64,000 nucleotides of DNA from Patellaria atrata CBS 101060. Its lineage: Eukaryota; Ascomycota; Dothideomycetes; Patellariales; Patellariaceae. The stretch is from positions 882,666-946,665 of the forward strand of contig MU006098.1 in NCBI GenBank assembly GCA_010093705.1, read 5' to 3'. This document shows, piece by piece, positions 11,365 to 23,440 of this stretch (position 1 is the first letter of the stretch; every line of letters starts with the position of its first letter). Below the pieces are notes generated by a model. It made no database searches and had not been told where the DNA came from. It worked only from the letters and a program-made list of their open reading frames with translations. The position numbers and the translations under genes are program-made.

Positions 11365-13328
11365 AAGAGGGCATTTCCGAGTTACTTTCACTGCAATGGC
11401 CTAACCATTGTTGGACAAACCGTGGAAATTGTGGGCATTCTCCAGGATACCCGTAAGTAACGTCTGAACTCTTGGGTGGTGTTGCTGTGCACTTCCACGC
11501 AACCTTTAGGCCGCTTCCAGTAAAACGGACCTTCCCTTAGATAGAAAAAATTGCGGGGTGCTACATATGCTTGCTGCTCCATTCCATATAATTGATAACT
11601 ATTGGAAAGTATATGTGTGTGAAGTGAAGTGTAGAGTTGATGGCACCTCTCTAGGAGAAACTGGAGGAGGACAAGTATATATACCCGACTAAGTGTTTAG
11701 TCAGGTCTGATAATAACTATTCAGAATAATTGTGGCTGTTGTCCGCTCCTTTGACCCCGTTATTCCCAAGATTTCCTAGAACAGTCCTAGCTAAGCTAAA
11801 GCGATTAGTAAGCCCTGCCTTTATTTCCACTCCCCCCCTTGCGCCTTTCATTTCTCCATCTTCTCTAATCTCCTATTGCGCACGAACTCTTCGTAAGAGA
11901 TTCTTGATTTTCTAATGATGTATTTCGTGCATTCAAGGAGCAAGTGGAAGGCTCGAATTTCTTGTATCGGTTTTGGGTTCTACTTTAAATGGTTGACGGT
12001 TACGGAGTTCAAGATTTGAACGAAAAGCAAAGTTTGTAAGATGGTAAAGTATTTCTTCAACCGTTGCGGTCGATATACTTGGGCGCTATATGCTTGCTGA
12101 ACATCCACTGGCGGTCGGTTGCTGAGTATATATCTTCTCCTCTGTACGAGTAAGCTGCTCGTACAATTACTAGTTATTCATACGATTCCTCTCCCTAGTA
12201 TGTTCTGTGACTCGTTTTAGACGCGATGTACGGTAATTCGGGATGCGACGATTGGTGAACATCCATTCTATCGCTATCCTTGGGCTGACGTTGTAATTCA
12301 TCTCATTTCAGATGGGTACCCAATTCCTCAACGGAAGTTATTTGCAATACGGGCCGATGTAGTTCGCTTTCCCTTTTACGTCCGTTTCTTAGTTTAGTCT
12401 ATATCAATGAAGAAAGAGGTATTGAACTTATCACACGTCTCTATTCAGCAATTCTCTCACACTTATGTTCCTTAGATGTGGTGAACTGGTTGCGTATTCG
12501 CGCAAGAAACACGACGGATTCATTCTTGTGCATAAAACAGTTTACATGGAGGATGGAACCGCGCTCCTAGCATTTTAAACAAGGTTGTTCATATATTTTT
12601 CGGTGACGATGATGCCAGTCCCACTGGCTGTCTCTAGAACAGGACTGACTGGAAATTTACTTCCTTAAATGGGACCGGGACATTTTTGAAGGCGCAGTGT
12701 TTGCTCGTAAGACAGCTGATGCGGAAAGTCCAGACCGTAGCGCATGAGCTAGTTAAGTAGTTTCAAATACAATTACTAGATAGGGTGATAATGTGTCGAT
12801 TATCAAAGGCCAAAAATTTAGTCTCTACCACGAATACCAACGGGGTGACGCCGCCAACCGCATCCGTGTCCACTACAACCGGTTCCCCGATCACCTCGAC
12901 TTAAAGGCTGAGTCGAATAAGACGGCTTCCAAATCATGAACGACGTATGCAGAACCAAGCGTCTTAGTGATCTCTATGGTCTCTCCACGTTGTAATTTTT
13001 ACCCTGTGCTCCAGGCTATGCGGATCAATCGCTGAGGATTGCTTTGCCAGTATCCTCATGTAGAACTCTGACGCTAGTTGTACGGAGAGGGGTGGATCGC
13101 TATCTTTACGGACGCATTAGGGATTGGGAGTAGTTCTTATATACAAACTTCCAGCCTTCTCAAGGGGATGTAGAGAGAGATAGAAGCTTTTATCCTCCTG
13201 AGAAATCGATCTTCAAACTCATAATTCCAGAGCTCTTGGTTGGAAGCCGTATAGGTATCATCCCGCACCCACGTGTCTGCCGCACGTTTGCACCTTATAA
13301 GCATCACTTGCTTGAACATTCATCACCT

Positions 13329-13420
13329 CGGGGCCATAACCGAGTAGTAACGTACTTATGTCCCATCCTTTAAATGTATAACCCCGAGGCCCCGGGTTTG
13401 AGCCTCCCCAACGGGGTAAG
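13329..13420 (+). repeat. tRNA-like (A box/B box) sequence, possible SINE head or tRNA relic
   Basis: TAACCGAGTAGTAACG resembles an internal Pol III A box and GGTTTGAGCC a B box, at roughly tRNA spacing. I could not draw a full cloverleaf, so it is not a normal tRNA gene. T-rich DNA follows. A tRNA-derived SINE or a decayed tRNA are both possible. Confidence 0.35.
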
Positions 13421-15623
13421 GGCAGATGTGCTTCCGCTTCGGCGCGGGGGAACTGTTTTCAATTTTTAAGTTTTTTTTTCATTATTGTACTTTACCTTTT
13501 TTTTTTTTTTTTGGCACTGCATTTTGACTCCTTGGGTGGTTGTGGTTTACATTCAAGAAGACGGTGAGCCGACGCAGGAACAAATCCGTAATCTTTGCAG
13601 ATATGCATCATCAACCCATCGTCCCCAACAAACACGCCCGTTGGTTTTTGCCCGCTCTTGTTTGCCTTCCAAGTCTCAGGTGCGGGGCAGTCAAAATATG
13701 ACGAAAGCAGAGCTTTTTACAAAGATAGGAACTGTATTTGAATCTGATCTGATAGAGCAAATAGAGTACATAGAGCACCATCTATTCTAGTATGTATTGA
13801 TGCACGCAATGGGCGAACATGAGGATGATGCGACCTGCGCCTACTCGTAGAAGAGGCAAGATTAGAGACAAGATATTGAAGCAGGTCCAGAAACACCAAT
13901 GTGCGTTCGCAAACCACCTTCGGCTCAAGACTTACAGACTCACAGTACGGTTGACTTGAGAGAGTTTTAAGGATTGAGCCGTTTACTTCAGACTCTCCCA
14001 GACCATCCTTGTCTTTGTAAGATGACATTATACTGTGGCTGATGGCATGATACTTGTCTCGCGTCACTTTTGAAGACGGTCATTAGTGTGGAATAACTAG
14101 AAAAACGTCAGCAACGGCCTACCGTTAAAGCGAAGACATTTTCCTTGGAGATTTAACAGCATCCTCTGTACCAACAATGTACCAAGGATATTCGTTTGAG
14201 AAGCGGACGTCAGGGCATTATTAAGGTAGACAACTGGGATAGCTTCTTATAACGTTTGTCGATGGTTAGACGGAACGACTGACCTAAAGATACTACTCAC
14301 ATTCAACGGAAGAAATTGTCTGCTTTATCCACCAAGCGTTGATCTAGGACAGTTCGAAGACGGATCCTTAGTTGGTAGAAGGAAGAAAACGCTCTTTTCA
14401 CACGAAGTCTTGAATCAGACTAGCATGTAAAATTCATTGTTCTTAAAGAGAGGAGAGTAAAGATTCGTGCGTATGGGTTCCTCCCCCTATTGCGTAAACA
14501 AATCCACCACGTAAATATATTTCTTTTACCATTCGTCCGGCCATCACTGATCAAAACTGAGATTAAAGCGATTTCTTCTGCGAGAAGTTCGTCTAATGAC
14601 CAAGATTAGGTAGGTGGTACTTCAAACATTGAAAATGGCGAAAATATTGTCCTTGGTTTGATAACGCCCCATTCTTCACCCCTGAGACTGAGATATCCTC
14701 CCGCTTGTCCGACACCAAAGTATTCTTAACATCCATCTCATAGCACAACATTGCCGCAGATCCGTCCTAAATAGATCATTGAGAAGTGTAAACTCTTATC
14801 AAACGCTGTCTATTACTCCCATATAATCCCAGCTTGGAACTGTCGATACAAGCAATAACATAAATGCTTTGCCGAGTTATCGAAAGCGGTAGTCAATCTA
14901 TAAAAGTAATTCATCAGATCATGTGTGAGCTTATGCTATCTTTCGGACATTAGGGTAAGTCTTGGCCTTTCGAGAAACAAAGCGCATAGGGCTCTTTCAT
15001 ACGCGCTTCCAGTGTAGTAAGCTCTCTCTGTTGACTTGTGAACTCACAGTAACTGGATAGATCATGAGTACTGCAAAGAGATCAATGCGCCCTGAGAGCA
15101 AAGGTTCACCACTCCTGAGGCGCCTTGGTAGCAACAAGTACAATACGCTATTACTCATAGCTTGTTACTTCCTTGTTGTAGAATAAAGAATCAATAACAT
15201 AAGTGGATGAGGACTGTTAAGAGTAGGGAGACTATATTATCAGAAAAAGCACAATGATACCATTAGAATAGCATCGATGCCATCATTGCCGTATACCGAG
15301 CAAGTACCGGCAATTCATACGACGTTAGCAAAAGGTTAGCACAAGCTTCTATTAATCAAAGAATGCGTTGCCAAGCCATCGTCAAAGTTGCAGAGTGGCG
15401 TCTGTTTCCCAAAAACAGAACGATGAATCCCTCCACGTATTTCAAGGCCCGTTTCATAAACAATCAGCCAAGAATTCAGAATTTGAAAATGCATACTAAG
15501 AGGTGGAATTCCCACCAATAGTAACTATAACCGTAACGGTTTCTAGTGTCAAAAGTGCTTTGAATGGTTGGGAGCCTTGTTTTCTGAGAGATTCTGGAGT
15601 TCACATATATAACGGTTAAATTA

Positions 15624-15693
15624 ACCCCAGATCTTGGCAAACTATAGGAGGAGGAACATCCTTGAGGAATTCAATGCACCCCAGATCTTGGCA
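15624..15693. repeat. 16-bp direct repeat, 54 bases apart
   Basis: ACCCCAGATCTTGGCA occurs at 15624-15639 and again at 15678-15693. The sequence between differs. It may be a leftover of a local duplication. Confidence 0.85.
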
Positions 15694-15874
15694 GTAGAAG
15701 AGATAATGCAAATTCGAAGAGCAGTGAGCAACTGGACACGCTTCTATATGAGTTTTGAGAGACCTGGATGTGATATTAAGAATATATGAAAGCGGAGACA
15801 CTAGGATAACTCAATTTGGACACAACGGACACACGGCTGACAAAAGTAGCAGGTAGAATTGACTAAAAGAGATG

Positions 15875-15882
15875 TATAAATA
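15875..15882 (+). promoter_or_regulatory. TATA-like box of the AA9 gene
   Basis: TATAAATA lies 109 bases before the AA9 start codon, followed by a pyrimidine-rich stretch (CTTTCTCTAGCTAG), a normal layout for a strongly regulated fungal gene. Confidence 0.5.
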
Positions 15883-15983
15883 CTAAAGACGTCTCTAGCT
15901 GTTTGTTGGCTTTTAACCTTCATCCGCGGGTCATTCATTCTTTAGTGTCTTTCTCTAGCTAGTCTCCGTTGACTTTCGACAGA

Positions 15984-16694
15984 ATGAAGTTCTCTTCTTC
16001 TCTTCTCGCCCTATTGGCTGCATCGCTCGCAGAGGGCCACTACATCTTCTCTCATCTGATCGTTAATGGCAAGGCAGTAGGTGGCGAGTATACTTACATT
16101 CGAAAGAACAGCAACACCTACATGCCATCCTTTACCGATGAGATAGTCAACTCTCCAGACCTTCGATGCAACAAAGGCGCCAGACCAGGAGGCTCTACCC
16201 AGACGTATAGCGTGAATGCTGGGGATAAAATCGGATTCAAGCTCGACTATAACGAATTCATCGAGCACCCAGGCCCAGGGTTTGTTTACATGTCGAAGGC
16301 GCCAGGTGCTGTCAGCACCTACGATGGTTCTGGCGACTGGTTCAAGGTGTATGAGACTGGTCTTTGCAACGCCAACTCTCCCGGTCAAGATGGAAGCTGG
16401 TGCTCGTGGCAGAAGGATCGCCTAGAATTCACAATCCCCAAAACGGTCCCACCAGGGGAATATCTCGTCCGCGTAGAACACATTGGTCTACACGAAGCCT
16501 TCAAGGGCAGAGCTCAGTTTTACATGGAGTGTGCACAACTGAAGATCTCGGGCAGCGGTGGGGGGAACCCAAGTCCGCTCGTAAAGATTCCTGGCATCTA
16601 CTCCGCTAATGACCCCGGAATCAAGTTTGATAAGTGGAATAACCCTAAGCCCAACTCTTACGTCATGCCGGGACCCAAGGTCTGGTCCGGTTAG
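15984..16694 (+). CDS. AA9 lytic polysaccharide monooxygenase, secreted
   Basis: Copper enzyme that cuts cellulose or related beta-glucans by oxidation outside the cell. Single exon, 236 residues. A signal peptide (residues 1-18) should be cut before His19, giving the N-terminal HYIF of the copper histidine brace. The second copper ligand fits His95 (EHPGPGFVYM). The motif RVEHIGLH (163-170) and Gln178/Tyr180 in AQFYMECAQL match the AA9 second shell and axial Tyr. There is no carbohydrate-binding module. The frame is open from 15969, but the codon there is TTG; the ATG at 15984 gives the clean signal peptide. Chain ends at WSG. Length is usual for single-domain AA9. Confidence 0.95.
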   Translation: MKFSSSLLALLAASLAEGHYIFSHLIVNGKAVGGEYTYIRKNSNTYMPSFTDEIVNSPDLRCNKGARPGGSTQTYSVNAGDKIGFKLDYNEFIEHPGPGFVYMSKAPGAVSTYDGSGDWFKVYETGLCNANSPGQDGSWCSWQKDRLEFTIPKTVPPGEYLVRVEHIGLHEAFKGRAQFYMECAQLKISGSGGGNPSPLVKIPGIYSANDPGIKFDKWNNPKPNSYVMPGPKVWSG

Positions 16695-17533
16695 GGGATG
16701 TTCGATTACCGCTTTTCTCATCAATCCTGATCCTTTGGGAATATTGCGACCAGCATAGTGGAAGGACGGAGGGTTCTATCATGAATGATATGTTGAATTA
16801 CACCATAAGATAAAGAATATAATGAGAAACGTGTGCGAAAATGATTGACACTATGTTCTTAAGATCGTTTGACTCGTGAAGTACTCTGAAGAGATGTCCC
16901 CATATGATTCCATAACCTGCCAAACGAAGTGCATTAGACTTATGGTTTGATACTAGACTCCTTGAGTGAATACAGTTCTTGAAAATACTAAACGCTGTAT
17001 CTGTAATCTCAAGCAGATGCAGAGCCTTACCATTTATCGCAGCTTTTACGCATAATAAGGGCCATGGACTAATACGGATGACATGGAAGGACGTCGTATT
17101 TATCCTATGATCGGTGTTCGGAACGTACCGAAGCTTCTATGGTTCTATCTATCGTAGATCGAAACTGTAAACCCGGCTGGATGGAGGTTCTAGAGACTTT
17201 CCTTCAGGGTTCGGCAATGGTTGTTTACGTGGTTAACGGCTCCGCTATTAGAGTATTTCGCACGTACTGTACTCGGCCTCACATCGAGGAGACGTAATCC
17301 TATCAATCTGTAGGCCATTCTCACCAGTAACGGTGATAGATGTTTTGAAAGAGGCAAATGGTGTGAAAGCAAGGAAAGATGAATCCCTTCGGGGTTGCGT
17401 TAATCATCCAATAAAAACATCCATTCCGTCACTAGCTCGAAAATTTTGCCTCCACCATCGGCCTCGGGAAAATACCCCATATGGTTTGTTAAATTCATAA
17501 ATATTTACTATATAAATAACCCTGACCATCATA
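16695..17533. other. Intergenic between AA9 gene and tRNA
   Basis: 3' flank of the AA9 gene, then AT-rich DNA. Open frames here are short and without family likeness. The last about 100 bases before the tRNA are AT-rich. Confidence 0.5.
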
Positions 17534-17622
17534 GGTTGTGTGGTGTAGCGGTAGCACCCTGGATTCTGATGTTAAAAAGTCTGGATTTTCCAGTAACCTG
17601 AGTTCGATCCTCAGCACGACCT
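17534..17622 (+). tRNA. tRNA-Gln (anticodon CTG) with intron
   Basis: Acceptor stem GGTTGTG pairs with CACGACC (one G-U), followed by discriminator T. D-arm A box TGGTGTAGCGGTAGCA, anticodon stem CTGGA/TCCAG with loop TTCTGAT, anticodon CTG at 17566-17568, T-arm with GAGTTCGATCCTC. An 18-base intron (about 17570-17587) sits one base after the anticodon, the normal place for nuclear tRNA introns. A TTTTT Pol III terminator starts at 17624. Confidence 0.93.
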
Positions 17623-17955
17623 ATTTTTGCTGCCTCGACATCTCCCAGGCTCCTAATACAGCAACCCTTTCCTTACTTTTTGAATGAGTCAAAGTGGATG
17701 GGTGGTGCGGGGCTGTAATTTTCAATTTTTTTTTTAAAACCGAAACAGCTGTCGAGGACTCCTTGAACACTCGAGGAGGTAGCCATACGGAGTAGTGAAC
17801 TTGAAAATGTAGTATAGAGGGTTGAGTATAGTTTGATATTATTCCTTTAATGCTTTATTTCTTTAAATCATCTATTTACTATTAACTCCTTACCATGCTA
17901 AAGTGAAATGCGCTATACAGATACAAGACTAGAAAAACTGTTCAAAGCGTTCCAT
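17623..17955. other. Intergenic between tRNA and DUF2985 gene
   Basis: Holds the Pol III terminator, a short T tract (17729-17737) and CATACGGAGTAG (about 17784), one of the recurring palindromic words. The right part is probably the 3' UTR of the minus-strand gene. Confidence 0.5.
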
Positions 17956-20015
17956 CTAAGTGCCATCAAACAACGGTAAAATATTCGACTTTTTCTTCTT
18001 ACTCATCGGAGTCGTTGTAACCTTGGAACTATTCAAGCTCTGCCGTTTGTCCATACTCCTTCCATTATCCATGTCACTATGTTTCTCTTCCTTCATCTCC
18101 CTCTCCTCTTCCTGATCCTTCTCCCACTTCTTTTGCATCTTCTCAATTGCTTCCTGCGTGAGCTCCTGTCTATTCATCCTCTCAAGAACATCATGCTTTC
18201 TAGTCTTCTTATCTCCAATCCAGATCAGCAAGCCGGCAGTAGCGTTGCAGGTAATGCTACAGCACAGAATGACGGTAGTGAGTGCAAAGGGGCGGACCCG
18301 GTAGTCAATTCCCCATGTAACCGCACCAAGAGATATTTGCAAGAGCGAATGGCAATCTAAAAGAACGACAACAGCAACGAGGAGACGCAGCGGGAAAGCG
18401 TAGTGAGTTTCCGTCTCATGCGGTTTATAGAACGTGTGAGACTTTGCGAATTTACCGGCATGATGATTGAATTTTTGCTGCTGTACTGCGTTCAATACAC
18501 TATACTCTCTTTGTTTTTCCAAATCTTTTTCGTTTGGGTAAATTTTCTTAAAACGGAATCTCTTTCCCATTTTATCCATTGTAGTAGCGAATCGTCCTTG
18601 ACGAATCTTTCGCATTCGTGGTGGCGGCAGCTCTGTCGGGAGATCGTTATGATCTTGGAGTTCAGGCAGTTGACGCTCCTTGCGGATTTTCCAGGTTAGG
18701 TGATGATAATGGGCGATATATATCATGTGATAAGTGTCGACAGCCCTAAAAGGAGCAAGGCCGTCACCGACAACAGCGAATAGCGCAACCAAGACGGAGT
18801 CAATGACGTGAACAACGTATATCTGTTTACCTCCAACATTAATCCAGCCTACAGAAGGTCAGTCAGAATGCTATACTAAAAATAAAGGAGGTTGTAACTC
18901 ACCAATCAAAAACAGAACCCATGCAAGACCGAATAAGGTAATCAACGTTGCGTACAGGGTCACAAGAAATCCAAGTGCTATTACGGTCCCTTAGTGAATC
19001 CTCTTCCGAATGTGTAATATACCATAACTTACGTCTTTGGACATACTGCCAAAACCCTTTCATCGAACGCTTGAACTTGGATCTCCTGGAGTGTAACATG
19101 TGTCTGACATGATCATTAAGCTCAAGACGGTCTTCATGGCTCCAGCCTGCAAGAGAAGCGCCTTGTGGCAGGACGGCATAACGGGAATCACTTAGTCTTG
19201 AGTCAATGGTAGCTAGGGTCGGTCCACGGCGCATCGGTTCCGGCCGTGTTGGTAGTTTGGGTGGAACTTCTTCTTGTGTTCGCTCATCCTCGCTATCGGA
19301 CTTGACTTTTTGAGCGACTTTCTGAGCGACTTCCTTCCCCAAGCTTGAAAGAAAATATGTCGGCCTCCTATTGACGTATTTACCTAGGTTCGGTATAAAG
19401 AGAGAATTTTGCATGTTTGTTAACGACGTCAGAGTTTGAACTTCCGGATCTATCATTTCCAATATTAGATATAATCCTACCAATTGGAACTATGTGAATC
19501 TGACCTATAGTATCTAAGACATCGACCATGTCATCATCGTACTGCTTCCAGATGAGATCATTTGGGGGGTATGGGGGTTTTGTATTCTTGTCCCCGTCTG
19601 ATTTCCAATCTCTCAAAACGTCTCGTGCCCTCTCCAGTAAGTTCCCGGTTCCCCTATTCTGTGTTTCCATCGCTGTATGGGACGACAGAGAAGGCTGAGG
19701 GACTCCACCATAGTCATGTCTTTCAATATCCTTCCCGCTCTGTCCAGACCTATTTCCAGTAGATCGTCGAAGAGAAATACTTGGTATGAATAGACGAGAG
19801 GAATCAGGTGCAAACTCATCGGGTTCAAACATACGTCGTGGTGGGATTGGGAGAGGCTTGTCTAGGTTATGCGGCGATGTTGGTGGTTTTCCAAATGTAT
19901 CCCGTGTTACCGCAGGTCTGGGAAGAGGAACAGATGCACTCTCTGGACCTGACTGGACTGCTTTGTCGTGTTTCCGGGGATAGACATTGTTGATAGCATT
20001 TTTGAAGCGATCCAT
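17956..20015 (-). CDS. DUF2985 integral membrane protein
   Basis: Fungal multi-pass membrane protein of unknown function. Four exons (20015-19481, 19383-19033, 18977-18903, 18848-17956) give 617 residues. The N-terminal half is disordered and Pro/Ser-rich (LDKPLPIPPRR). The core begins WSHEDRLELNDHVRHML, then FWQYVQRPLGFLVTLYATL, LFGLAWVLFLIGWINVGG, and VVHVIDSVLVALFAVVGDGL ... FRAVDTYHMIYIAH, which is the DUF2985 layout. A second group of hydrophobic segments follows (LLVAVVVLLDCHSLL, ALTTVILCCSITCNATAG). The C-terminus is a Lys/Glu-rich helix. Intron 1 has a competing 40-base reading; the 97-base version (19480-19384) was chosen for its length and pyrimidine tract. Confidence 0.8.
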
Positions 20016-20751
20016 GTGAAAAATCTAATCGGTGTACTAAATGAGCAGCGCGGTATGAAGCCTAAGACAACGAAAAAGGAATGAGGGACGAATTAAGGAA
20101 GAAATTGATCTATATAGTGTACGTGGAAAGCGAGCCACTATCCTGAATGAATAGTATAATAGAGGTGAACAACGAATGTAACAGCATATCGTGAAGATAA
20201 GTAGGGAAAATGTGAAAGTAGGACATTCCTACCTATATTATTATCGAGGTTACCTTATCGATAATCAATCGGAGCATAAAGTTGGAAAGGGAGAGATTGA
20301 GCTGGGAAGCGAAACCAGCAAAATGATGCACATGGCTGGCTATTGTGGCGTCTTGGATCGTCATGCCAAGAGCCCTATTTATTGATCCTTCCAAACCTCA
20401 CATCACTCATCTTTACAACTCATACGGAGGTACCCTCTGACTCTGTATAGTCCTACGGTATGGCTGAAGTCCTACGAAAGCACTTGCACTATGGAAAACA
20501 CCAGGCAGAACGATTGCTGACACCGAAGAGGTCTGATGTGAATGGCTCGAAGCTAGCCACAAAGACGAAACCGAAAAAGGGGTGACTGGATGCACAAAAG
20601 CAGAGCAATCATGTAAACATATATCAATCTCATAGGAAGTAAGTGAGCAAAAGTATTCAAAACTATACGGAACAACGCAGCACCTACCCCACAGCATCGG
20701 ACGTACAGTACCAGATTGTTCCTAATTTTCCTCCTCTTCGCCGTCCAGCCT
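20016..20751. other. Intergenic between two minus-strand genes
   Basis: Promoter of the DUF2985 gene on the left and 3' flank of the permease on the right. No gene or repeat supported. Confidence 0.5.
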
Positions 20752-22893
20752 TTACCAACTGTTGCTATTCCTTTCCATACCTCTCATTTCATATTCAGGC
20801 AAAACCTCCTTTCCAATCCAACGTAAACACACTATCTCATGAACCTGAACCACATCTCCTTTACGTCCATCCTTCTCCTCTTCTCTTTCAAAGTCAGGAA
20901 ACTTCTCTACGACAAATACCTTCATCTCTTTGCGCTCCTTTCTCTTGGCGTTCAAGCAGAAGATAACCCACCAGAAGGCCCCGAAGCCCACCACACTCCA
21001 AGATACAGCCGGTGTGACATACCAAGCTATACGTGCAACTGTAGTTCGCGCATAGGTACCCGTTGGCGGAACCCAAAGTGCGATGATAGGGAAAAGGGAG
21101 CCAAGACCGAAAACAATTGATGAGAGAATTGATAGAAGGGGAAGAAACCCCCTGGATTTCTGGCGCCAGCCCTCACTAGGAGAGAATCGAAGGTAGAGCA
21201 TACCAACCGCTAGGCCGACTCCAAAAAATGCGACGATGGCATACGAGTACAAGGAAACCAAAATACCGTATGCATCGGTCGGAGTCTGCTTGATGGTTGC
21301 AATGATCAATACCACGGTGAACACCCAGTGAAGAAAGAGTGCACCGACGGGTGTCGGTTGCGAGTGTTCGACAGGGTCGAGTATTTTCCGTTTGAGGATG
21401 GAATGGAAAGGCCGCCCAATCAACTCAGTCTTGCGGCACCAAGTCAGAAACCGCCCAACCGAAACATCGGTACTCTGACCAAAGAGTTTTGCCCAAGGAA
21501 TAGCGCCCTCTTTTGCAATCTCTTGCTTTATACGCGATGCCGTAAAAGTGAACGTGATGATATTTCCTAGGCTGGATATCGCCATGAACGCCGCCAGAAT
21601 TCGCTGTGCCTTGTTATCTTTGCTCCCCAGTGTTCCATAAGTGTTTTGAAAGAAGACGGTCGCTATATTCTGCGCAGAATCGATTTGAATTTCGCGTGGT
21701 ACAACAACCATCTGTGTCAACAATTCAGTTTCAAGATCTTCCAGAGTGAGGTCTGAGAAATACTGTACGTACATATACAAGATTGACAGCCATGTATAGA
21801 ACACTAACAAGTACTACTGCAATCGATGTCGCCCATGGATACGCTCGTCGCGGTCGGGCTATTTCCCCTAGAGCCTAAAATCATAGTTTAGCTACGTTCA
21901 AACAAAGGGAGGGACGAGCAAGTACTGACAGAGTTAGGTTGTTCGAAACCGGCATACGCGAATACCACCGCTAAGAATGCCTGAGCATAACCGTACGAAT
22001 CAGTAGCAGCATCAGCAAAAGAACGACTTGGTGGTAGGTTATCAGCTGCGATGTCTTTCACCGAGCGGCCCTCTGTAGGGAAGACACCACCAGCATAGGC
22101 CATAATACCAGTAACGATGATCAAAATCAACATCAAAATTTTGATGATTGCGAAGAAGTTGCTGAGCCAGATCCCGCCGCGTCGGGAGAACGCGTGCACA
22201 AAACAGGCTGCGGAAGCAACGGCGATAGCGATCCCTCTTGCTTTACCATTAGTGACTTCAACGTCAGCTGCCTCTAGCATACGAATGCCAAAGATAAGAC
22301 AATTTCCTGCAGCGTTGCCAAGAATGATATAAGAGATACCATAGACGCAAGCGGAGAAGACAACCGTTTTATGTCGGTAAGCAGGCTGAGGGAAGGCATA
22401 CTGAAGCTAATTTCGGTCAGGGCTAGAAGTTTCAATATTGTTTATCCATTACCCACGTAGTTAAGAGCTCCTCCACTTCGTGGAATGCCTTGTTCCTCTC
22501 CTTCGAATTCATGGCGCGGTGTATTTAGACCAAATTCGATATGAAGATGAGTGCCCGCAAACGCATATAAAGCACCGCAAAACCAGAACATGAGCGTGAT
22601 TCCAACGCTATGGGTCCCACGCATAGCAGTCGAGGTTGTATTGAATATGCCAGTCCCTTCAAGATATTAGCGTGCTATTTAGAGAAAATGACGAGGAACC
22701 TGCCTATCATTCTATTAATGACTAGGCCCATGACAGACCAGTATCCTAACTTGAATCTCCGATCTGGAGCATCAGTAACAATAGTATTAGGCGCTGAGCT
22801 TTCGAATAGCTCGCGTCTATCTCCAACGCTATTTTCGTCACTCATGAACGAGCGACCATCTGCATCCGCAGCAGCAGGCTGAAAGTTTTCCAT
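20752..22893 (-). CDS. APC-superfamily amino-acid permease (methionine-permease-like)
   Basis: Plasma-membrane or vacuolar amino-acid transporter. Five exons (22893-22704, 22656-22457, 22400-21930, 21874-21773, 21711-20752) give 640 residues. After a cytosolic head, the first membrane segment reads YWSVMGLVINRMIG/TGIFNTTSTAMRGTHS, the Gly-rich substrate-binding break of the family. FWFCGALYAFAGTHLHIEFG, GGALNY, FAYAGFEQPN/SALGEIARPRRAYPWA and MVVVPREIQIDSAQNIATVF follow in the usual order. About 12 hydrophobic segments are present. The nearest type I recall is the fungal Mup1-like group, so methionine or another neutral amino acid is a guess. Intron 1 has a GC donor (22703-22702). The C-terminal tail (about 60 residues) is charged. 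Confidence 0.85.
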
Positions 22894-23440
22894 GGTGAGA
22901 AGTTCCAACGTCGTACAGAGGAAGGTTCCAAGAAGATTCTTGTGAGTGGAATTCAAGTCAGTAAAATAAGTGCGCAAATGAGGCTGAGGTATACCATTAC
23001 TGGCACATACTAGCACCCTGAAACGCCGTCGCTCAGCGATAACTGGCTCGAGAAGGCTATGAAAACTGCAACAGCTCACATTATTATTCACACTGAACTT
23101 GCTCCGCCTATTTTGGCTTCAGTCGACCTCAGCGTGATTGGCGGCATGCTACACCTTTGGGGGTCTCTCAAAACGTGGCTGCTTCACCTTACCAAATCCG
23201 GCGATTTTTGAGATGTATGCACGACAAGCACCAATAACGCTCAAGGTGCCGAGTAAGAAGGCAATGCAAAGCCTTATTATAGATAATTATTCAGGTTTCC
23301 TCGGGATCTGCTTCAGTCTACATGTGGTGTTGCCGCCTTAGGGTCGGATAGTTATAAGATCGTATATAGCCTGGGACCTCTGGGAACGAACGTCGTGACC
23401 ATCGTCGTACTTAAGTGACAGAGCTTGATGTAGCCTTGTG
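22894..23440. other. Divergent promoter region
   Basis: Shared upstream DNA of the permease (-) and the fungal-N-terminal-domain gene (+). The frame of permease exon 1 stays open upstream to 23091, but the residues look non-coding and the ATG at 22893 was preferred. No repeat seen. Confidence 0.5.

Larger units (their letters stand above)
11365..15983. other. Gene-poor region
   Basis: About 4.6 kb without a confident gene. It holds: coding-like scraps at about 12310-12940 (see findings); a tRNA-like sequence at 13329-13420 followed by T-rich DNA including long T runs at 13470-13512; a 16-bp direct repeat at 15624-15693; and the AA9 LPMO promoter at its right end. The other open frames are short, lack family likeness, and several begin at non-ATG codons. 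Confidence 0.45.

Noticed and set aside
13717-14067. Minus-strand frame of 116 codons
   Set aside because: No domain, no signal peptide, mixed composition; lies in gene-poor DNA with other chance frames.
19344-19383. 40-base intron in the DUF2985 gene
   Set aside because: Shorter than other introns here; a 97-base intron (19480-19384) also fits the phase and has a better pyrimidine tract.
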